Shown here: piece by piece, positions 5,964-8,162 of the stretch
Layout: the number at the start of each line of letters is the position of its first letter
How positions within the stretch are numbered: the first letter of the stretch is position 1
Source: Frankiaceae bacterium
GTDB lineage: Bacteria > Actinomycetota > Actinomycetes > Mycobacteriales > SCTD01
DNA length: 8,162 bases
Assembly (NCBI GenBank): GCA_026786045.1
Contig: JAJAYV010000237.1
Location: forward strand, 1 to 8,162
Reading direction: 5' to 3'
Notes under the pieces: generated by a model
What the model was told of the DNA's origin: nothing
What the model saw: only the letters and a program-made list of their open reading frames with translations
Database searches by the model: none
Position numbers and translations under genes: made by a program

Positions 5964-7376
5964 CTAGGGACGCTCCTTCTGGGCTGCGAGGGCCTGGAGC
6001 TCCTCGTCGGTGGGTGGTGCGGGCCTGCACCGGGGGCGGAAGCCGTCCGCGACGTCCTCGGTCACGACACCGCGATCACCGCGCAGCACCTCGCGCAGTC
6101 CCGCGAGCCGCTGGGAGGCGACGCGCTCGACCCCGAGGCCGCGTGGCGAGTAGTACTCCCGCCCCACGACCGGGTCGGGCGCGTACTGCTGCGCCACGAC
6201 CCCTCCCGGGAAGTCGTGAGGGTATCGGTACCCACCGACCCCGATCTTCTTCGCCCCCGCGTAGTGGCTGTCGCGCAGGTGCGTGGGCACCGTGCCGGTC
6301 CGGCCGGCGCGCACGTCGGCGATCGCCGAGTCGACCGCGGCGATCACCGCGTTGCTCTTGGGCGCGAGCGCGAGGTGGATGGTCGCCTGCGCGAGGTTGA
6401 TGCGCGCCTCGGGCATCCCGATCAGCTCGAGCGCCTGCGCTGCGGCCACCGCGACCTGCAGCGACGACGGGTCGGCCATCCCGATGTCCTCGCTGGCGTG
6501 GACGACGAGGCGGCGGGCGATGAAGCGCGGGTCCTCCCCCGCCTCGAACATCCGCGCGAGGTAGTGCAACGAGGCGTCGACATCCGAGCCGCGGATCGAC
6601 TTGATGAAGCCGCTGATGACGTCGTAGTGCTGGTCACCGTCCCGGTCGTAGCGCACCGCCGCCCGGTCCACGGCCTGCTCGAGCAGCGGCAGCGTCACGT
6701 GGTCGGCCGCCCCTGCGGCCGCCTCCAGCGCCGTCAGCGAGCGGCGGGCGTCGCCGCCGGCCAGGCGTACGAGGTGGTCGCGCGCGTCGGCGTCGACGGT
6801 GACCTCGCCCTTGCGCCCGCGGGCCGAGGACAGCGCGCGGGCGACGACGGCGCGGATGTCGTCGTCGGTGAGCGGCTCGAGGGTGAGCAGCAGCGACCGC
6901 GACAGCAGCGGGCTGATGATGCTGAAGAACGGGTTCTCGGTGGTCGCGGCGACCAGGGTCACCCAGCGGTTCTCGACACTGGGGAGCAGCGCGTCCTGCT
7001 GGGTCTTGGAGAAGCGGTGCACCTCGTCGACGAACAGCACCGTCTGCGCGCCGGTCTCCCCGAGCGCCCGCTTGGCCTCCTCGACGACCTGCCGGACGTC
7101 CTTCACCCCGGCGGTCACCGCAGACAGCTCGCGGAAGCGGCGCGAGCTGGTCCGCGCGATGAGCATCGCGAGCGTGGTCTTGCCGGTGCCGGGCGGTCCC
7201 CAGAGGATCACGCTGAGCGGCGCGTCGCCCTCGACCAGTCGGCGGAGCGGCGCGCCGGCGCCGAGCAGGTGCGGCTGCCCGACGACGTCGTCCAGGGTGC
7301 GCGGTCGCATCCGGACGGCCAGCGGCGCGACGCGGTCGGCCGCGTCCTGCTCCGCGGCGTCGAACAGGCTCTCCAC
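5964..7376 (-). CDS. rarA: Replication-associated recombination protein A (RarA/MgsA family AAA+ ATPase)
   Basis: RarA is a clamp-loader-like AAA+ ATPase related to eukaryotic WRNIP1/Mgs1 that acts at stalled replication forks. The 470-residue protein shows Walker A GPPGTGKT (60-67), Walker B LFVDEVHRF with Asp117 and Glu118, sensor 1 AATTENP (143-149), a candidate arginine finger in SPLLSR (Arg160) and sensor 2 GDARRSL (208-214). The C-terminal tetramerisation region is typical, with YDVISGFIKSIRGSD (251-265), RRLVVHASEDIGMADP (288-303) and GGYRYPHDFPGG (371-382). About 30 residues after the last conserved block form a variable tail. The GTG start at 7376 lies 7 nt after a TAGGGT element, whose AGGG could also act as a weak SD. 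The gene heads the minus-strand cluster and is divergent from the GNAT gene, 84 nt away. Confidence 0.96.
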   Translation of the reverse strand: MESLFDAAEQDAADRVAPLAVRMRPRTLDDVVGQPHLLGAGAPLRRLVEGDAPLSVILWGPPGTGKTTLAMLIARTSSRRFRELSAVTAGVKDVRQVVEEAKRALGETGAQTVLFVDEVHRFSKTQQDALLPSVENRWVTLVAATTENPFFSIISPLLSRSLLLTLEPLTDDDIRAVVARALSSARGRKGEVTVDADARDHLVRLAGGDARRSLTALEAAAGAADHVTLPLLEQAVDRAAVRYDRDGDQHYDVISGFIKSIRGSDVDASLHYLARMFEAGEDPRFIARRLVVHASEDIGMADPSSLQVAVAAAQALELIGMPEARINLAQATIHLALAPKSNAVIAAVDSAIADVRAGRTGTVPTHLRDSHYAGAKKIGVGGYRYPHDFPGGVVAQQYAPDPVVGREYYSPRGLGVERVASQRLAGLREVLRGDRGVVTEDVADGFRPRCRPAPPTDEELQALAAQKERP

Positions 7377-7383
7377 GCCGAAG

Positions 7384-7389
7384 ACCCTA
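7384..7389 (-). promoter_or_regulatory. Candidate -10 element for rarA
   Basis: TAGGGT (minus strand) matches TAnnnT and is followed by exactly 7 nt and then the rarA GTG, consistent with a leaderless or nearly leaderless mRNA. A TTGTTC at 7409-7404 could be a poor -35, but the spacer is only 14 nt. The AGGG could alternatively be a Shine-Dalgarno site, in which case the promoter lies elsewhere. Confidence 0.45.
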
Positions 7390-7417
7390 AGCGCGGAGGG
7401 TCAGAACAAGGGAGCGT

Positions 7418-7432
7418 CCGCCCGACGGGCGG
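7418..7432. promoter_or_regulatory. 15-bp palindrome between the divergent rarA and GNAT genes, candidate operator
   Basis: CCGCCCG (7418-7424), a single A, and CGGGCGG (7426-7432) form a perfect 7-bp-arm dyad. It lies near the middle of the 84-nt divergent gap and covers the expected -35 position of the GNAT promoter. A dimeric regulator binding here could affect both genes. All-GC palindromes arise easily in DNA of this composition, so function is speculative. Confidence 0.35.
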
Positions 7433-7448
7433 GTTCCTGCCGCCGGAC

Positions 7449-7454
7449 TAGCCT
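7449..7454 (+). promoter_or_regulatory. Candidate -10 element for a leaderless GNAT mRNA
   Basis: TAGCCT fits TAnnnT and ends 6 nt before the GTG at 7461. There is no Shine-Dalgarno sequence in front of that GTG, and the TAG of this hexamer is itself an in-frame stop, so the start cannot lie farther upstream. The geometry is the classic leaderless arrangement of actinobacteria. No good -35 was seen. Confidence 0.5.
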
Positions 7455-7460
7455 GGACCG

Positions 7461-8162
7461 GTGGCGCTGACCGACCTGGGGACTGCCGCCGAGGTGCTCC
7501 TCGCGACCGGTCACGACCCGTTCGCGCGCAGCTCGCTGCGCCGGCCGCTGGTGCGTGGCTGGGCCGGCGGGGGCGCTACGGCCTGGCTCGGCGTCGACCC
7601 GGACGACCGCACGCCCTACCTGTCCACGCAGGGCGCTCCGGAGGCGGTGGCCGCCCTGCTCGGCGAGCTGCTGCCGGAGCTGCCGCCCCGCCAGCGGGTC
7701 ACCGTCCCCCGCGGCACGCCCGCGCGCTTCCCGGCCTGGGTCGGGATGCTTGGCACCGACTGGGACTTCCGCTGGCTGGCCGCCCCGCCGCCGGTCCAGC
7801 CGGGCGAGGAGCTCGTCGCTCCGGAGGCCGATGAGCAAGCGGTGAAGGAGCTGCTGTCCGCCTCCTCCCCCACCGCCTCGGCGAAGGCCGGCGAAAAGAA
7901 GGTCAACCGCTGGGTCGGGGTGCGCGAGGACGGCGCGCTGATCGCCTGCGCCGCCGACACCAGCGGCGCGACCGGCGTCGGCCACCTGTCGTCGATCGCG
8001 GTCCGGCCCGAGCACCGCGGCCGCGGTCTGGCGAAGGCGGTCACGGCCGCGCTGACCCGCACCCTGCTGGCCGAGGGCTGCGACCTGGTGACCCTCGGGA
8101 TGTACGCGAGCAACGACGCGGGCCGGGGCGTCTACGACGCGCTGGCCTTCGCCGACGAGCAC
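7461..8162 (+). CDS. GNAT family N-acetyltransferase, C-terminus outside the window
   Basis: An open frame of 234 codons runs from GTG 7461 to the window edge without a stop. The C-terminal half is a GNAT fold, expected to transfer an acetyl group from acetyl-CoA to an amine. The strand LSSIAVRP (176-183) leads into the acetyl-CoA pyrophosphate loop HRGRGLA (185-191; Arg186, Gly189 and Ala191 match R-x-x-G-x-A), then helix KAVTAALTRTLLAEG. Strand LVTLGMYASNDAGRGVYDAL (209-228) matches the usual motif B region. Residues 1-115 show no motif I can name and may be a degenerate first GNAT-like half. Only the last part of the fold seems missing. The substrate is unknown. It is divergent from rarA and appears to be translated from a leaderless mRNA. 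Confidence 0.85.
   Translation, partial: MALTDLGTAAEVLLATGHDPFARSSLRRPLVRGWAGGGATAWLGVDPDDRTPYLSTQGAPEAVAALLGELLPELPPRQRVTVPRGTPARFPAWVGMLGTDWDFRWLAAPPPVQPGEELVAPEADEQAVKELLSASSPTASAKAGEKKVNRWVGVREDGALIACAADTSGATGVGHLSSIAVRPEHRGRGLAKAVTAALTRTLLAEGCDLVTLGMYASNDAGRGVYDALAFADEH

Noticed and set aside
5560..6030. N-terminal extension of the DUF6167-like protein in the same open frame
   Set aside because: It overlaps DUF948 and rarA out of frame, is Arg-rich and lacks motifs; the perfect AGGAGG before GTG 5559 fixes the real start.
5781..7451. A 556-codon open frame on the plus strand opposite rarA and DUF948
   Set aside because: Same composition effect; the translation is rich in Arg, Gly, His and Val, with no family motifs, and it would conflict with the clear rarA gene.
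7401..8162. A 253-codon minus-strand frame opposite the GNAT gene
   Set aside because: The plus-strand frame contains a clear acetyl-CoA-binding motif and G/C-biased third positions; the minus frame has only Arg/Gly/Ala-rich low complexity.
1..8162. Mobile elements, CRISPR arrays, tRNA/rRNA genes, toxin-antitoxin or defence genes
   Set aside because: None could be supported; gene content, order and base composition are uniform and typical of a core chromosomal region.

Overview
The window is very GC-rich (by eye around 70% or more), with strong third-position G/C bias and frequent GTG starts. Together with the gene order this points to a high-GC Gram-positive actinobacterium (Actinomycetota). 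I cannot assign a genus from sequence alone.

Layout: nearly everything lies on the minus strand, so transcription runs from right to left. In that order the genes are rarA (7376-5964), a DUF948 membrane protein (5963-5556), a DUF6167-type small protein (5559-5269), alaS (5272-2588), ruvX (2478-2056, start uncertain), mltG (2022-916), aroE (919-140) and the first 25 codons of an unrecognised gene that leaves the window (77-1). On the plus strand, divergent from rarA, a GNAT acetyltransferase starts at 7461 and is cut by the window end. The rarA-DUF948-DUF6167-alaS block is very tight (0 nt gap, then GTGA and ATGA overlaps). mltG and aroE also overlap, by CTGA. The only real gaps on this strand are alaS-ruvX (109 nt, with strong dyads), ruvX-mltG (33 nt, with a promoter-like -10) and aroE to the last gene (62 nt).

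Functionally this is a housekeeping cluster: fork rescue (RarA), alanyl-tRNA charging (AlaS), a RuvX/YqgF nuclease-fold protein linked to rRNA processing, peptidoglycan chain termination (MltG) and the fourth shikimate-pathway enzyme (AroE). The alaS-ruvX-mltG-aroE order is a known conserved actinobacterial neighbourhood. DUF948 and DUF6167 are uncharacterised.

I found no mobile element, CRISPR array, RNA gene, phage or defence system, and I do not claim a new system. The points worth a second look are regulatory or structural: an aroE that seems to need a CTG start; a 73-bp imperfect inverted repeat between alaS and ruvX with CACGTG in each long arm; three GTG starts that each sit 6-7 nt after a TAGnnT -10 element, suggesting leaderless mRNAs; and a 15-bp palindrome between the divergent rarA and GNAT promoters.
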